DNA from: Halolamina sediminis
Lineage (GTDB): Archaea > Halobacteriota > Halobacteria > Halobacteriales > Haloferacaceae
Length of the DNA: 64,000 nucleotides
Assembly (NCBI RefSeq): GCF_001282785.1
Contig: NZ_CVUA01000001.1
Coordinates: forward strand, 62,001 to 126,000
Direction of reading: 5' to 3'
Shown here piece after piece: positions 25,036-34,074 of this stretch (positions are counted from its first letter, which is position 1; each line of letters starts with the position of its first letter). A program made the position numbers and the translations under genes. The notes below the pieces were generated by a model. The model was given only the letters and a program-made list of their open reading frames with translations, searched no databases and was not told where the DNA came from.

Positions 25036-25536
25036 GTGTTCGACGAGATCATGGAGAAGTTCGAGGGGTCGCCCTCCCAGCAGGCGGTGGTCCGTCTGCT
25101 GCTGGAGCGCGGCTTCTCGATCAACGACGAGGGGCGGGTCGTCTCCGGCGGTATCGAGATCCCCGACACGCAGATCGCCCGCGAGATCGGCGTCGACCGG
25201 CGGGTCGTCGACTCCACCACGGAGGCGCTACTGGAAGACGACGAACTCCGGGACATCTTCCGGAACATCTCCGCGGTGCCGAGCCTGATGGATCTCGCGC
25301 CCGTGCTCGACTTCACCGTCGTCCGAGTCAAACCCACCGACGCCGACGCCGCGGGCATCGTCGCCCGCGTCACCGACGTCGTCGCCGAGGATGGTCACTC
25401 GATCCGGCAGGTGCTCTCGGACGACCCGGAGTTCGCCGACGAACCGATGCTGTACCTGATCCTCGACGACGAGCCGTCCGGCGAGCTCCTGAAGCGGGTC
25501 CACGACCTGCCGCACGTCCGGGAAGTGAGCTTCTGA
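25036..25536 (+). CDS. HTH-ACT domain regulator of amino-acid metabolism
   Basis: A 166-residue protein with an N-terminal helix-turn-helix (QQAVVRLLLERGFSINDEG then IAREIGVDRRVVDSTTEALL, about 15-70) and a C-terminal ACT-like ligand-binding domain (LDFTVVRVKPTDADAAGIVARVTDVVAEDG and onward). This arrangement suits an amino-acid-responsive transcription factor. The start is GTG at 25036. The stop codon abuts the ATG of the next gene (TGAATG), so the two are translated from one message. The proximity to hisB makes a histidine or related effector worth considering but is not evidence. Confidence 0.85.
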   Translation: MFDEIMEKFEGSPSQQAVVRLLLERGFSINDEGRVVSGGIEIPDTQIAREIGVDRRVVDSTTEALLEDDELRDIFRNISAVPSLMDLAPVLDFTVVRVKPTDADAAGIVARVTDVVAEDGHSIRQVLSDDPEFADEPMLYLILDDEPSGELLKRVHDLPHVREVSF

Positions 25537-26166
25537 ATGGCGCCCGAGCCGTTCCGCACCGTCGCCGGCCGCGGGGAGGCCCGCTTCGAGATCCGCGGCT
25601 CGGAGTTCATCGGCCACGTCGACCGCGTCGACTCCGTCGAGGCCGCGGAGGCGTTCGTCGACGCCGTCCGCGCGGAGTACGACGATGCCACCCACAACGT
25701 CCCGGCGTACCGCGTCCCGGCGGGCGAGACCTCGCCCGAGCGCGTGAACGAGGTCATGATCCGGGAGTACCAGAGCGACGACGGCGAGCCCACGGGCTCC
25801 TCGGGCAAGCCCGCGCTGAACGTGCTCCAGCAACGGGAAATCCGGAACGTCGTCGCGGTCGTGACGCGGTACTACGGCGGGACGAACCTCGGCGTCGGGG
25901 GGCTCGCCCGGGCCTACTCCCGCGCGGTGAAGGAGGCCGTCGACGACGCCGGCGTCGCGGAGGTCCAGCCACGGCACCGCTTTACCGTCACCGTCGACTA
26001 CGACGACTCCGGGACGGTTCGGGGGCTGCTCGAAGGCGCCGACTGCGAGTTCGACGCCGCCTACGAGGCCGAGGTCAGCTTCGAGGTGTCGGTGCCGGTC
26101 ACCGAGAGCGACGAGCTACGCGACCGGATCCAGTCCGCGACCAGCGGGCGGGCACGCGTCGAGTAG
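25537..26166 (+). CDS. IMPACT/YigZ family protein
   Basis: A 209-residue UPF0029 protein. The N-terminal domain has the family signature: KPALNVLQQREIRNVVAVVTR split by turns, then YYGGTNLGVGGLARAYS. The C-terminal domain (about 135-209) is the ferredoxin-like DUF1949 type. Relatives in eukaryotes (IMPACT) act on the Gcn1-Gcn2 stress pathway; the archaeal and bacterial function is unknown. It begins immediately after the stop of the ACT-domain regulator, so the two are co-transcribed. Confidence 0.93.
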   Translation: MAPEPFRTVAGRGEARFEIRGSEFIGHVDRVDSVEAAEAFVDAVRAEYDDATHNVPAYRVPAGETSPERVNEVMIREYQSDDGEPTGSSGKPALNVLQQREIRNVVAVVTRYYGGTNLGVGGLARAYSRAVKEAVDDAGVAEVQPRHRFTVTVDYDDSGTVRGLLEGADCEFDAAYEAEVSFEVSVPVTESDELRDRIQSATSGRARVE

Positions 26167-26205
26167 GCCGCGGTCGGGGGAGGGCGGTCGACGCGGAACA
26201 GGAAA

Positions 26206-26222
26206 CTTATCCGCCCTACAGT
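26206..26222 (+). promoter_or_regulatory. Promoter of the sulfatase gene
   Basis: CTTATCCGCCCTACAGT lies 14-30 bases before the ATG at 26236, placing the TATA-like CTTAT about 28 bases ahead of a leaderless start. Nearly the same string (TTATCCGCCCTATAGT) recurs at about 40393, where no gene starts. Confidence 0.6.
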
Positions 26223-26235
26223 CACTACTCGGGGT

Positions 26236-27798
26236 ATGACCAGCGGCTCGCCCGAGAACGTCCTCTTCGTGGTGATGGACACGGTCCGAAAGGACTACCT
26301 CGGCCCGTACGGCTACGACCGTGACACGACGCCCGGGCTCGACGCGTTCGCCGAGGAGGCGACCGTGTTCGACAACGCCGTCGCGCCCGCGCCGTGGACG
26401 CTCCCCGTCCACGCATCGATCTTCACGGGGATGTACCCCTCCCGCCACGGCGCCGACCAGGAGAACCCCTACCTCGAAGGGGCGACGACGCTCGCCCAGT
26501 CGCTCTCGGCGGCGGGCCACGACACCGCCTGCTACTCCTCGAACGCCTGGATCACCCCCTACACCCACCTCACCGACGGGTTCGACGATCAGGACAACTT
26601 CTTCGAGGTGATGCCGGGCGACCTGCTTTCGGGCCCGCTCGCGCGGATGTGGCAGGTGCTCAACGACAACCCCCGGCTCCGCAAGCTGGCGGACATGATC
26701 GTCAGCGCGGGCAACACCGCCCACGAGTACCTGAGTTCGGGCGAGGGCGCCGACTCCAAGACCCCGCGGGTGATCGACCGCACGAAGCAGTTCGTCGAGG
26801 AGGCCGAATCGGGCGACAGCGACGGGTGGTTCTCCTTCATCAACCTCATGGACGCCCACCTGCCGTACCACCCGCCCGCGGAGTTCCGCGAGGAGTTCGC
26901 CCCCGGCGTCGACTCCACGGAGGTCTGCCAGAACTCGAAACTGTACAACTCCGGCGCGCGGGAGATCGACGACGAGGAGTGGGACGACATCCGCGGGCTG
27001 TACGACGCCGAGGTCGCCCACATCGACAGCCAGCTCACCCGGCTGTTCGACTGGCTGAAAGAGACCGACCGCTGGGACGACACCGCGATCGTGGTCTGTG
27101 CAGACCACGGCGAACTCCACGGCGAGCACGGTCTCTACGGCCACGAGTTCGGGCTGTACGACCCCCTCGTGAACGTCCCGCTGCTGGTGAAACACCCCGA
27201 ACTGGACGCCGACCGCCGCGAGGACACGGTCGAACTGCTCGACCTCTATCACACCGTGCTCGACACGTTCGACGCCGACGCGACGCCGACCCCGGGATCG
27301 AACGAGGAGGCGGTCGCGCTCGACCCCACGCGCTCGCTGCTCTCGGAGCAGTACCGCGAGTTCGACGGCGCCGACGACCCGGACCCGGCCCAGCAGGCCG
27401 CGCCGTCGGGCGAGACTGGCTTCGTCGAGTACTCCCGTCCCGTGGTCGAACTCAAGCAGTTGGAGGAGAAGGCTGCCGACGCCGGGATCGAACTCGACGA
27501 GGACTCGCGGTTCTACGCGCGGATGCGTGCGGCGCGCAGCGCGGACGCGAAGTACGTCCGGATCGACCGCATCGAGGACGAGGCGTACCGGCTCGACGAG
27601 GACCCCGGCGAGGAGGAGAACCTCGCGGGTGAAGGGGACGAGGCGATCGACACGGTGGAAGGCGAGCTGGCGATCTTCGAGAACGAGATCGGCGGCGCGT
27701 GGACGAGTGCTGCCGCGGGTGAGGTGAGCGACGATTCGGTGGAGGAGATGGACGAGGAGATCCAAGAGCGGTTGCAGGATCTTGGGTATATGGAGTAG
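26236..27798 (+). CDS. Sulfatase/alkaline phosphatase superfamily hydrolase
   Basis: A 520-residue cytoplasmic hydrolase. The N-terminus has NVLFVVMDTVRKDYLGPYG with metal-binding Asp15. The nucleophile position reads APWTLPVHAS with Thr55, so the formylglycine motif [CS]xPxR of true sulfatases is absent. A Thr nucleophile suits phosphodiester, phosphomonoester or phosphonate substrates. Later metal ligands are in VVCADHGELHGEHGLYGH. The C-terminal 40 residues are an acidic helix ending EEIQERLQDLGYME. No signal peptide. Relatives in haloarchaea often sit in surface-glycan loci, but not here. Repeat copy C begins 64 bases after the stop. Confidence 0.92.
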   Translation: MTSGSPENVLFVVMDTVRKDYLGPYGYDRDTTPGLDAFAEEATVFDNAVAPAPWTLPVHASIFTGMYPSRHGADQENPYLEGATTLAQSLSAAGHDTACYSSNAWITPYTHLTDGFDDQDNFFEVMPGDLLSGPLARMWQVLNDNPRLRKLADMIVSAGNTAHEYLSSGEGADSKTPRVIDRTKQFVEEAESGDSDGWFSFINLMDAHLPYHPPAEFREEFAPGVDSTEVCQNSKLYNSGAREIDDEEWDDIRGLYDAEVAHIDSQLTRLFDWLKETDRWDDTAIVVCADHGELHGEHGLYGHEFGLYDPLVNVPLLVKHPELDADRREDTVELLDLYHTVLDTFDADATPTPGSNEEAVALDPTRSLLSEQYREFDGADDPDPAQQAAPSGETGFVEYSRPVVELKQLEEKAADAGIELDEDSRFYARMRAARSADAKYVRIDRIEDEAYRLDEDPGEEENLAGEGDEAIDTVEGELAIFENEIGGAWTSAAAGEVSDDSVEEMDEEIQERLQDLGYME

Positions 27799-27862
27799 TC
27801 TGAGTTGACGGATTTGCTGTGGATCGGTGTTCTACGCGAGGTCGGTTTGTCCCTGCTACCAG

Positions 27863-28154
27863 CAACCGCATCTCGTTCGTAGACCGCTTGTAACCGCAGT
27901 GTGCCGGACACCAGGTCCGGCACAGCCCCGAGTCCCCACCCCTCCCCCCGCCGGCCCCGACCGATGGGGCCGGCGAGGCGTCCACCGCTACCGCACCGCG
28001 GCCGGCGGTGGCGCGAAGCGCACGCGGCATCGTGCCGCGTGTCAGCGCGAGGGATGAGCGAGTGAGCGGAGCGAACGAGCGAATCGGTTGGGGGAGGCCT
28101 GAGGGCTGTGCCGGGCGGTGCGGTTACAAGAGGTCTAGCGTCGAGACGCCGTTG
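27863..28154 (+). repeat. Structured dispersed element, copy C
   Basis: It fills the 409-base convergent gap between the sulfatase and polymerase D genes. The terminal stem shows a compensated change: TTGTAACCGCA on the left pairs with TGCGGTTACAA on the right, where other copies have GTGACC/GGTCAC. Internal hairpins are GTGCCGGAC-accag-GTCCGGCAC, GCCGGCCCC-gaccgat-GGGGCCGGC and a copy-specific CACGCGGCA-tcg-TGCCGCGTG. The C-rich block, GCGAGGCGTCCACCGC and CCGCACCGC are invariant. The right arm has CCGGGCGGTGCGG where others have CGGGGCGG. No other feature was found in the gap. Confidence 0.85.
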
Positions 28155-28207
28155 CCGTCGCGGAAAGCAGAAAGGGGACGGAAAGACGAGGATCTCCTCG
28201 CCGTAGC

Positions 28208-31200
28208 CTACATGAAGTCCGCAATCCCGCTCTGTTTGTTCTTGTCGTTCTCGAAGATCGACTCCAGCGACCGCTCCAGCACCTCCAGCCGCTGTTTCGT
28301 GTAGTCCCGGCAGCCGTACTCCTCGGCGACCTCGATGGCGATGTCCATGTACTTGTTCACGGAGCCGCGGTGGACCGTCAGCGTCATCCGGCCGCCACAC
28401 TCCCGGCAGTCGCCGGTCAGCGGCACCCGGCGGTACTTCTCACCGCAGTCGAGACAGCGCGTCTCCTGCCGGGAGAACGCCCGGAGGTTCCCGATCAGGT
28501 CCGGCAGGAAGTGGTTCTCGATCACCCGCTCGGCCACGTCGGTCTGATCGACGGCCCGTAGCTTGCGGGAGAGTTCGAGTTGGGCGTCCATCTTCGTCTC
28601 CATGTCGCCGAGGGTCTTGTACGCCGAGAGGTCCGGTCCGAGCGCGAGGTCGGTGGTGTCGTGGGTGTGGTCGAACCCGTGGTACTCCTCCTCGGTGCCG
28701 AGCGTGTCATCCCCGATCTGGATCAGCTCCTCCACCTCTTCGGGGTCGGCCATCTCGAGGCTGGCCTCGTAGAACTCCGTGGGGTACTGCCGGACGATGT
28801 CCATGTTGTGTGCCTCGTCGTCGATCTCGGAGGGGTCGATCCGGGAGGACATCACCAGCGGGGCGTCCATCCGGCCGCCGCGCTGGTCGGGCAGGAACTC
28901 CTTCGAGAAATTGAGGAGGCCGTCGAGCAGGAGCATGACGCAGTCCTCGTCGCCGTCGCACTGCTTTTGGGAGGTATCGTTTGCGATCAGTGAGTGGGTG
29001 TCCTCGACGGTGAGGCAGTACGTGTTCTCGGTGTCGCTCTCGACGTACTCCACCGACGCGACAGACTCGACGAGGTAGTCCCCGTCGCCGCCGTCGAATG
29101 CACGTCGCTTTTGCGTGTCCCGTGCCGCCAACTGCGCTTCGAGAGTCTCGGTCTTTCGTGTGAGGTGGAACCCGACCGTTTCCGAGAACGCAACTGCGTC
29201 TTCCGAACTGATCGAGAGGACGTAGCTCCGTGCGGATTCGCGTGGGTCGTCGATGTCGTAGTAGCCCGGGAAGTACTCGTGGAGCGGTGACGGCTCAGTC
29301 GTCTTGACGCTCGAAACGATTCCTAGCCGCGTCAGAAGCGCAAGCAAGTCTTCTTTGAGTTCACGACTGACTGTCGTCGCTGAGATGACAGCGGCGTTCG
29401 TTGACGCTGCCCCGTCACCGCTGAAGTAGCCTCGGAGGTACGCGGCGACGATCGCGTCCGGAGCATCGAACACGGGCTGGGGCACACGCTTCGACTCTGC
29501 GAGTACGCCAGCATCCAGAACGGTGTCGAAGAACGTCCGCAGGAGTCTCCCTGACGCCGTCACTTTCGCCTCGTTCTCGCGATACGGTTCGACGCCGAAC
29601 TCCTCTCGAAGCACTTCGACGAAGAAACCGCGTGCTTCCGTTTCCGTCCCGCAGATCGTCGTCTGGTGGATCGTTCCTTTCGGGGTTTCCTGCTCTCGGG
29701 CGAAGCCTTCAGCGGCGTAGTACCCGAGAAGGGTAGCGACTCGCTCGTTCAGTTCGACAAAGCGGTCCATGTCGGGACCATCTCGCTTCATCCCGAGCCG
29801 AACGTCGGTGGGGAGTCGGTCAAGCAACGCCTCCGTGGAGTCGAACAGTTCGAGAAGCAGGTCTACGGGGATACTCTCCCGGTAGATGTAGTTACTCAAC
29901 CCCTTCTTGTTCAGCCCGAGCACCTCAGCAGTACTCTTGAGGGGGTAGAACGTGCCCTCGTAATCATCAGCGAGCTGCTCCGTGAAGAGGTCGTACAGCC
30001 ACTCTTTCTCCAGACCCTTGACCGTCAGTCGGCTGTTGTCGATCTCTTCAGTCTGCAGGAACTCCTCTAAGAGGTCGAACTTCGTCGTCTGATCCGGAGA
30101 AACCGTATCCAGACCGTCTGGCTTCACGATGCTGTCGTCCTCGGTCAGTTCGGACGCCTTCTTCGACTCGATCTCCCCGTCGAACACCTGCATCTCGTGA
30201 TCCGGCGTCACCGTGATCTCCCGGCCGCTCCGGGTCTCGACTCGGACCATGTGCTCCGGCGACGGGTGTTTGCTCACCGCCTCGACGGGCTTGACGACCT
30301 CGTTGCCGTCGGCGTCGATGGAGGGAACGAACACGTCGCCGTCAAGTTCCTGCACGAGCGTCCCGAAGTCGTCCTCCTCGGCCGTCTCGGGGTCGAGTCG
30401 GTCCTCGACGAGCGTCTGAATCTCCTCGTGGTGCCACGACTCCTTCTCGTCGCGGAACCACACCTTCGTCTCGGGGTGGAAACAGTTCCGACGCTTCGCC
30501 GCGTGGAAGTACGGATGCGCGTACCCCACGGCTGCGCTGGTGAAGCCGACCACCCGACCCACGACCGCCGCGGAGGTGTGCGGCGCCATCCCGAACACGA
30601 GTTCGCCCACCAGGTCGTCGCGTTCCTCGACCTCGTAGAAGGGCTCGAGCCCGTAGAACCGTTCGAGCAGGTCGTCGACGAAGTCCGCCGTGCGCATCAT
30701 GTGTTCGGCGGCGCCGTCGGGGAGCACGATGTCCTGCACCTTCAGTTCGATCAGCTGATCGTCGTGCTCCAGCGGCTCGCCGTCGATGTCGGTCTCGTAG
30801 CCGAGCCGCCGGAACTCCGCGGCGGTGGTGTCCAGCTCCTCGGGCCGGACCGAGGTGACCGGCAGGTCGGTCATGTCGTAGCGTACGGTGCCGTCCTTGA
30901 ACGACGAGACGCCGTGTTTGGCCCGAAGAATCCCTTTCTCCATCGGCTCGGGGGTCTCGTTCGCCGACATCAGCCCCTGCACGCCCTTCAGGATGGAGAA
31001 GCTCCCTTCGCGCTCACCGATGGAGTCGAGCGCGTCGTGGTACACCGAGTTGAGGTCGATGGTGCGCTCCTCGGGGCTCTCGACTTCCCACTCACAGCGC
31101 GGGCAGACGACGCGGCCGGACTCGTCCGGCTCGACTTCGACGCCGCAGTCGTCGCACTCGTAGTACGGCTCGGTGTGGCTCTCACACTCCTGACAGCGGT

Positions 31201-33400
31201 TCTCGTAGGTGTGTTCGCCGCAGTTCGGGCACTCCCGCTCGCCGAGGCTGACCTCGATCTGGCCACGGCCGGCGTCGGTGCGATCCTTCGCGGCCTTGGC
31301 CACGTCGCGCTGGCTGCCGCCGGCCTCGCCGATCGGGAACATCGTGTGCACCGCCGGCGAGAGGTCCCGGCTCTCGGACTTCTCGGGGCGGCCCATCCGG
31401 TTCCCGATCCGGGTGGGGGCACGCTCCCGAATCGTGAAGGGGGCGATCTCGTTCACCGCCTCGATCGCGTTCGTGCCGGGTAGCGAGGGCGACTCGACGG
31501 ACGTGTCGGCAGCCGAGTCCGCGGCGGCCGAGTCGGTAGCGTCGTCCCGAACCGCCATCCCGCCGTCAGCCTCGGCGGGCGGCGGCGACTGTCGGCCGCC
31601 GTCGGCGACTGCGGCGTCCTCCGCGTCGGCGCCCCACGTCCGCGCGCGCTCGCTCAGGTCCGCGGGGGTCCACTGCCGATCCAGTTCCGTCGTCACGCCC
31701 AGCGAGCGCAGCAGCGGGCGGTACTCCGGCACGACCAGCGTCCCCTCGGTCGCGGTGTGCTCGACGAGCAGCCGTTCCAGCGCGCGCTGCACGTCGTCGC
31801 TGCGTGCCAGGCGGAGCTCGTCGTCCACGATCTCGCCGTCGGCCGCCGCGGCCGCGAGCGCGTCGAACTCCGCGACAGAGATGTCGTGCCAGAGGTAGGT
31901 GTACTCGGGATGGAGGGGACAGTCGTAGCGGTCTGCCCAGTCCAGCGCGGTGCGCGGGTCGGGCTCGTCGAGGTCGACGTGAGGGTCGTCCCGGAGCGCC
32001 TGCACGTCCGCGCCGGCGTCGTCGAACTCCTGCTCCCACCACTCGACGGCGTAGGAGGCCGGCGAGAGCGGGTGGTTGTTCTCGACGTACTCCCCGAAGT
32101 TGACCAGGTACTCGCCGAGGTCGAGGATCTCGTCGACGCCGTTGCGGATCTCCAGGGCCTCCTCGGGGTCGTCGATGCGCCGCACGTCGCCGTTCGCGAG
32201 GCGGACGGTCGGCCCCTCGATCGAGTCGACGGGGATGATCCCGGCGGCCTTCCCCGGCCGCTCGGTCTTGATCTGGGTCCCCGTCGCGAGGAAATCGTCG
32301 ACCAGATGCATCGTCGCGGGGTGGATCCCGGCGGTCGCGAACCCGTGGTTGCGGGCCCGACCGTACCGGAGCCTGAACCCGCCGGACTCGGAGGGGTGGC
32401 TGAACACCGGTCGACCGGCGATCAGGTCCCGGAGATACTTCGTCGCGGGCTCGTGCCGGACCGGACCTTCGGACTCGTTCACCTCTTCGTCGCTCTCGGT
32501 CTCGGCTTCCTCCTCGTCGTCCGCGTCCTCGTCGTCCGCCCCGTCGTCGCCGCCCTCGCCGTAGTACGTCCCGTCGATGAGGTCCTGCAGCCACGGCCAG
32601 TCGACCTCGTCGAGCTGGCGAGTGTAGCGCTGAATCTTCGGCGCCTTGAGGGCGATCCCCTCGGCCATGACGAGACACATCCCGCCGCGGGCGGAGTTGG
32701 TGTCGACGCGCTCGAGGTCGCGGAAGCCGGAGACCTCCTCGTCGCCGGTGGCCTCCCCGTCGAGCATGATCGGCATGTGCTCGGCGATGAACTTCGTCTC
32801 CTTGTCCTTCGGCGTGTACTGGAGGCCGGTCTCCTTCTCGTACAGCTGGATCTCCTCGGCGTAGCGTTCGACCTCGTCGTCGCGGGCGTGGAACTCCTCG
32901 ATCCCGAGCAGCGAGCGGGCGTAGTCGGCGACGAGCACCGACAGCGCCTGTGCGGTCCCACCTGCCGAGCGGATCGGGCCGGCGTAGTAGACGTTCACGA
33001 ACTCGGTCCCGTCGTCGTTCTCCAGTAGTTCCGCGCGGTCGATCCCCTCGATCGGCGCGGCGACGACACCCTCGGTCAGGAGTGCAACGGCGGTCCGGAC
33101 CGCGCCCTCGATCTTCCCCTCGCGGCTGTCGTAGTCGCCGACGTTGCCGTCGACGAAGTCCTCGACGAGTTCGAGCGCGGCCTCCTCGCGGCTCATCTCC
33201 CCTTCGAGCTCCCGGACGCGCTCAGCGACGCCGGGGATGCCGAGGATGTTCTCGACGCGGTCGGCCATGTCTTTCGCGACCGGGATCTCGATCTCGGTCT
33301 GGGGGTCCCGCCCCTGCTCGCGGGCGGCCTCGGCTCGGTCGAACGCGTCGTCGAGCTGGCCCTCCAGCCGCTCGAAGTACCGCTCGTCGTCGTCTCTCAC
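28208..33400 (-). CDS. polD2: DNA polymerase D large subunit DP2 with intein
   Basis: A 1730-residue precursor of the catalytic large subunit of polymerase D, which pairs with DP1 to replicate the chromosome. Removing the intein (residues 973-1480) leaves 1222 residues, the usual DP2 size. Visible blocks include NVYYAGPIRSAGGTAQALSV (about 128-147), an internal Asp/Glu-rich insertion near residue 290, zinc ribbons (CPNCGEHTYENRCQECESH; CDDCGVEVEP ... CPRCEWEVE) and the active-site section around HAAKRRN|CDGDEDCVMLLLDGLLNFS. A C-terminal zinc site (CLDCGEKYRRVP ... CRECGGRM) and a tail GIADFM follow. The start is GTG at 33398-33400. It lies 25 bases downstream of the PPC-domain gene, in one operon. 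Confidence 0.98.
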   Translation of the reverse strand: MRDDDERYFERLEGQLDDAFDRAEAAREQGRDPQTEIEIPVAKDMADRVENILGIPGVAERVRELEGEMSREEAALELVEDFVDGNVGDYDSREGKIEGAVRTAVALLTEGVVAAPIEGIDRAELLENDDGTEFVNVYYAGPIRSAGGTAQALSVLVADYARSLLGIEEFHARDDEVERYAEEIQLYEKETGLQYTPKDKETKFIAEHMPIMLDGEATGDEEVSGFRDLERVDTNSARGGMCLVMAEGIALKAPKIQRYTRQLDEVDWPWLQDLIDGTYYGEGGDDGADDEDADDEEEAETESDEEVNESEGPVRHEPATKYLRDLIAGRPVFSHPSESGGFRLRYGRARNHGFATAGIHPATMHLVDDFLATGTQIKTERPGKAAGIIPVDSIEGPTVRLANGDVRRIDDPEEALEIRNGVDEILDLGEYLVNFGEYVENNHPLSPASYAVEWWEQEFDDAGADVQALRDDPHVDLDEPDPRTALDWADRYDCPLHPEYTYLWHDISVAEFDALAAAAADGEIVDDELRLARSDDVQRALERLLVEHTATEGTLVVPEYRPLLRSLGVTTELDRQWTPADLSERARTWGADAEDAAVADGGRQSPPPAEADGGMAVRDDATDSAAADSAADTSVESPSLPGTNAIEAVNEIAPFTIRERAPTRIGNRMGRPEKSESRDLSPAVHTMFPIGEAGGSQRDVAKAAKDRTDAGRGQIEVSLGERECPNCGEHTYENRCQECESHTEPYYECDDCGVEVEPDESGRVVCPRCEWEVESPEERTIDLNSVYHDALDSIGEREGSFSILKGVQGLMSANETPEPMEKGILRAKHGVSSFKDGTVRYDMTDLPVTSVRPEELDTTAAEFRRLGYETDIDGEPLEHDDQLIELKVQDIVLPDGAAEHMMRTADFVDDLLERFYGLEPFYEVEERDDLVGELVFGMAPHTSAAVVGRVVGFTSAAVGYAHPYFHAAKRRNCFHPETKVWFRDEKESWHHEEIQTLVEDRLDPETAEEDDFGTLVQELDGDVFVPSIDADGNEVVKPVEAVSKHPSPEHMVRVETRSGREITVTPDHEMQVFDGEIESKKASELTEDDSIVKPDGLDTVSPDQTTKFDLLEEFLQTEEIDNSRLTVKGLEKEWLYDLFTEQLADDYEGTFYPLKSTAEVLGLNKKGLSNYIYRESIPVDLLLELFDSTEALLDRLPTDVRLGMKRDGPDMDRFVELNERVATLLGYYAAEGFAREQETPKGTIHQTTICGTETEARGFFVEVLREEFGVEPYRENEAKVTASGRLLRTFFDTVLDAGVLAESKRVPQPVFDAPDAIVAAYLRGYFSGDGAASTNAAVISATTVSRELKEDLLALLTRLGIVSSVKTTEPSPLHEYFPGYYDIDDPRESARSYVLSISSEDAVAFSETVGFHLTRKTETLEAQLAARDTQKRRAFDGGDGDYLVESVASVEYVESDTENTYCLTVEDTHSLIANDTSQKQCDGDEDCVMLLLDGLLNFSKEFLPDQRGGRMDAPLVMSSRIDPSEIDDEAHNMDIVRQYPTEFYEASLEMADPEEVEELIQIGDDTLGTEEEYHGFDHTHDTTDLALGPDLSAYKTLGDMETKMDAQLELSRKLRAVDQTDVAERVIENHFLPDLIGNLRAFSRQETRCLDCGEKYRRVPLTGDCRECGGRMTLTVHRGSVNKYMDIAIEVAEEYGCRDYTKQRLEVLERSLESIFENDKNKQSGIADFM
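28961..30484 (-). mobile_element. Intein with LAGLIDADG endonuclease in DP2
   Basis: 508 residues inserted after AAKRRN and before CDGDEDC in the polymerase active site, the position used by other archaeal Pol II inteins. Block A is CFHPETKVWF with Cys1 and block B is ITVTPDHEM. Two LAGLIDADG-type motifs, LLGYYAAEGFA and YLRGYFSGDGA, mark a homing endonuclease. The C-terminal blocks are VEDTHSLIAND then TSQKQ|C. The last residue is Gln rather than Asn and the residue before it is Lys rather than His, a rare but known variation for Pol II inteins. Codons here are visibly less GC-rich than in the flanking exteins, which fits horizontal homing. Confidence 0.93.
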
Positions 33401-33425
33401 CGCTTCTCACCTCGGGGGGCCGGGG

Positions 33426-33890
33426 TCACAGCCAGAGATCCAGATCGGTCTCCTCGTCGTGTTCGCGCTCCAGCGGTTCCTCGAACGTCCGCATGTACAC
33501 CTCGCCCGCGAACACCGTGCCGGCGTCGAGGTGGCCCGCGAGTGCCTGCCCGCTCGGCCGCGAGAGCACGGCGTGTGTGTGCGCGAACCGCTCGCCGTGA
33601 CCGGACTGCGTCCGGTCGCCAGAGGGACTCTGTCCCTCCCTGTCGAGGTAGGAGACGTTGCCCATGCAGGCGGCGACCTCCAGCGGCTCCTCGAACTCGA
33701 CGGACTCGTACTCGCCCTCCTGCTGGTCGTAGAACCAGACGACGGCGTCTTGCACCGCGCCCATGGCGTTGAACCACGCCGCGTCGACGTCCTCCTCGAC
33801 CGCCAGCGACTCGATCTCCTCGCGCCAGTCGGCGCCGGTTTCGAGCCGTGCGAGGAACTCGCGGTCGGGCGAGAGTTCGCGGTAATCCAT
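33426..33890 (-). CDS. PPC/DUF296 domain protein
   Basis: A 154-residue single-domain protein of the PPC (plant and prokaryote conserved) family. Typical parts are DAAWFNAMGAVQDAVVWFYD, the strand FEEPLEVAACMGNVSYLD, then FAHTHAVLSRPSGQALAGHLDAG (quoted across a turn) with the family's H-x-H and G-H pairs, and TVFAGEVYMRTFEEPL. In plants the domain helps DNA-binding AT-hook proteins trimerise; prokaryotic versions are of unknown function and may bind metal through the His cluster. It is the first gene of the operon with DP2. The start at 33890 (MDYRELSPDREFL) follows a T-rich box about 25 bases upstream. Confidence 0.9.
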   Translation of the reverse strand: MDYRELSPDREFLARLETGADWREEIESLAVEEDVDAAWFNAMGAVQDAVVWFYDQQEGEYESVEFEEPLEVAACMGNVSYLDREGQSPSGDRTQSGHGERFAHTHAVLSRPSGQALAGHLDAGTVFAGEVYMRTFEEPLEREHDEETDLDLWL

Positions 33891-34074
33891 ACTGGAGTAC
33901 AGCAGCGACGAGAACAAAAACCTCACCCCTGCCGCGTCGTCGCGGCTCGAACGCCCTCGTTCGGCGCTCCCGCTCACGATCGAGCGACGGGAGGGAGAGA
34001 GCGGTCCCGCGACTGCTCGACGTTCGAGACGGGCGGAAAAACGGCGAATCGACGGTCGAGAACGGGCGTGACCG

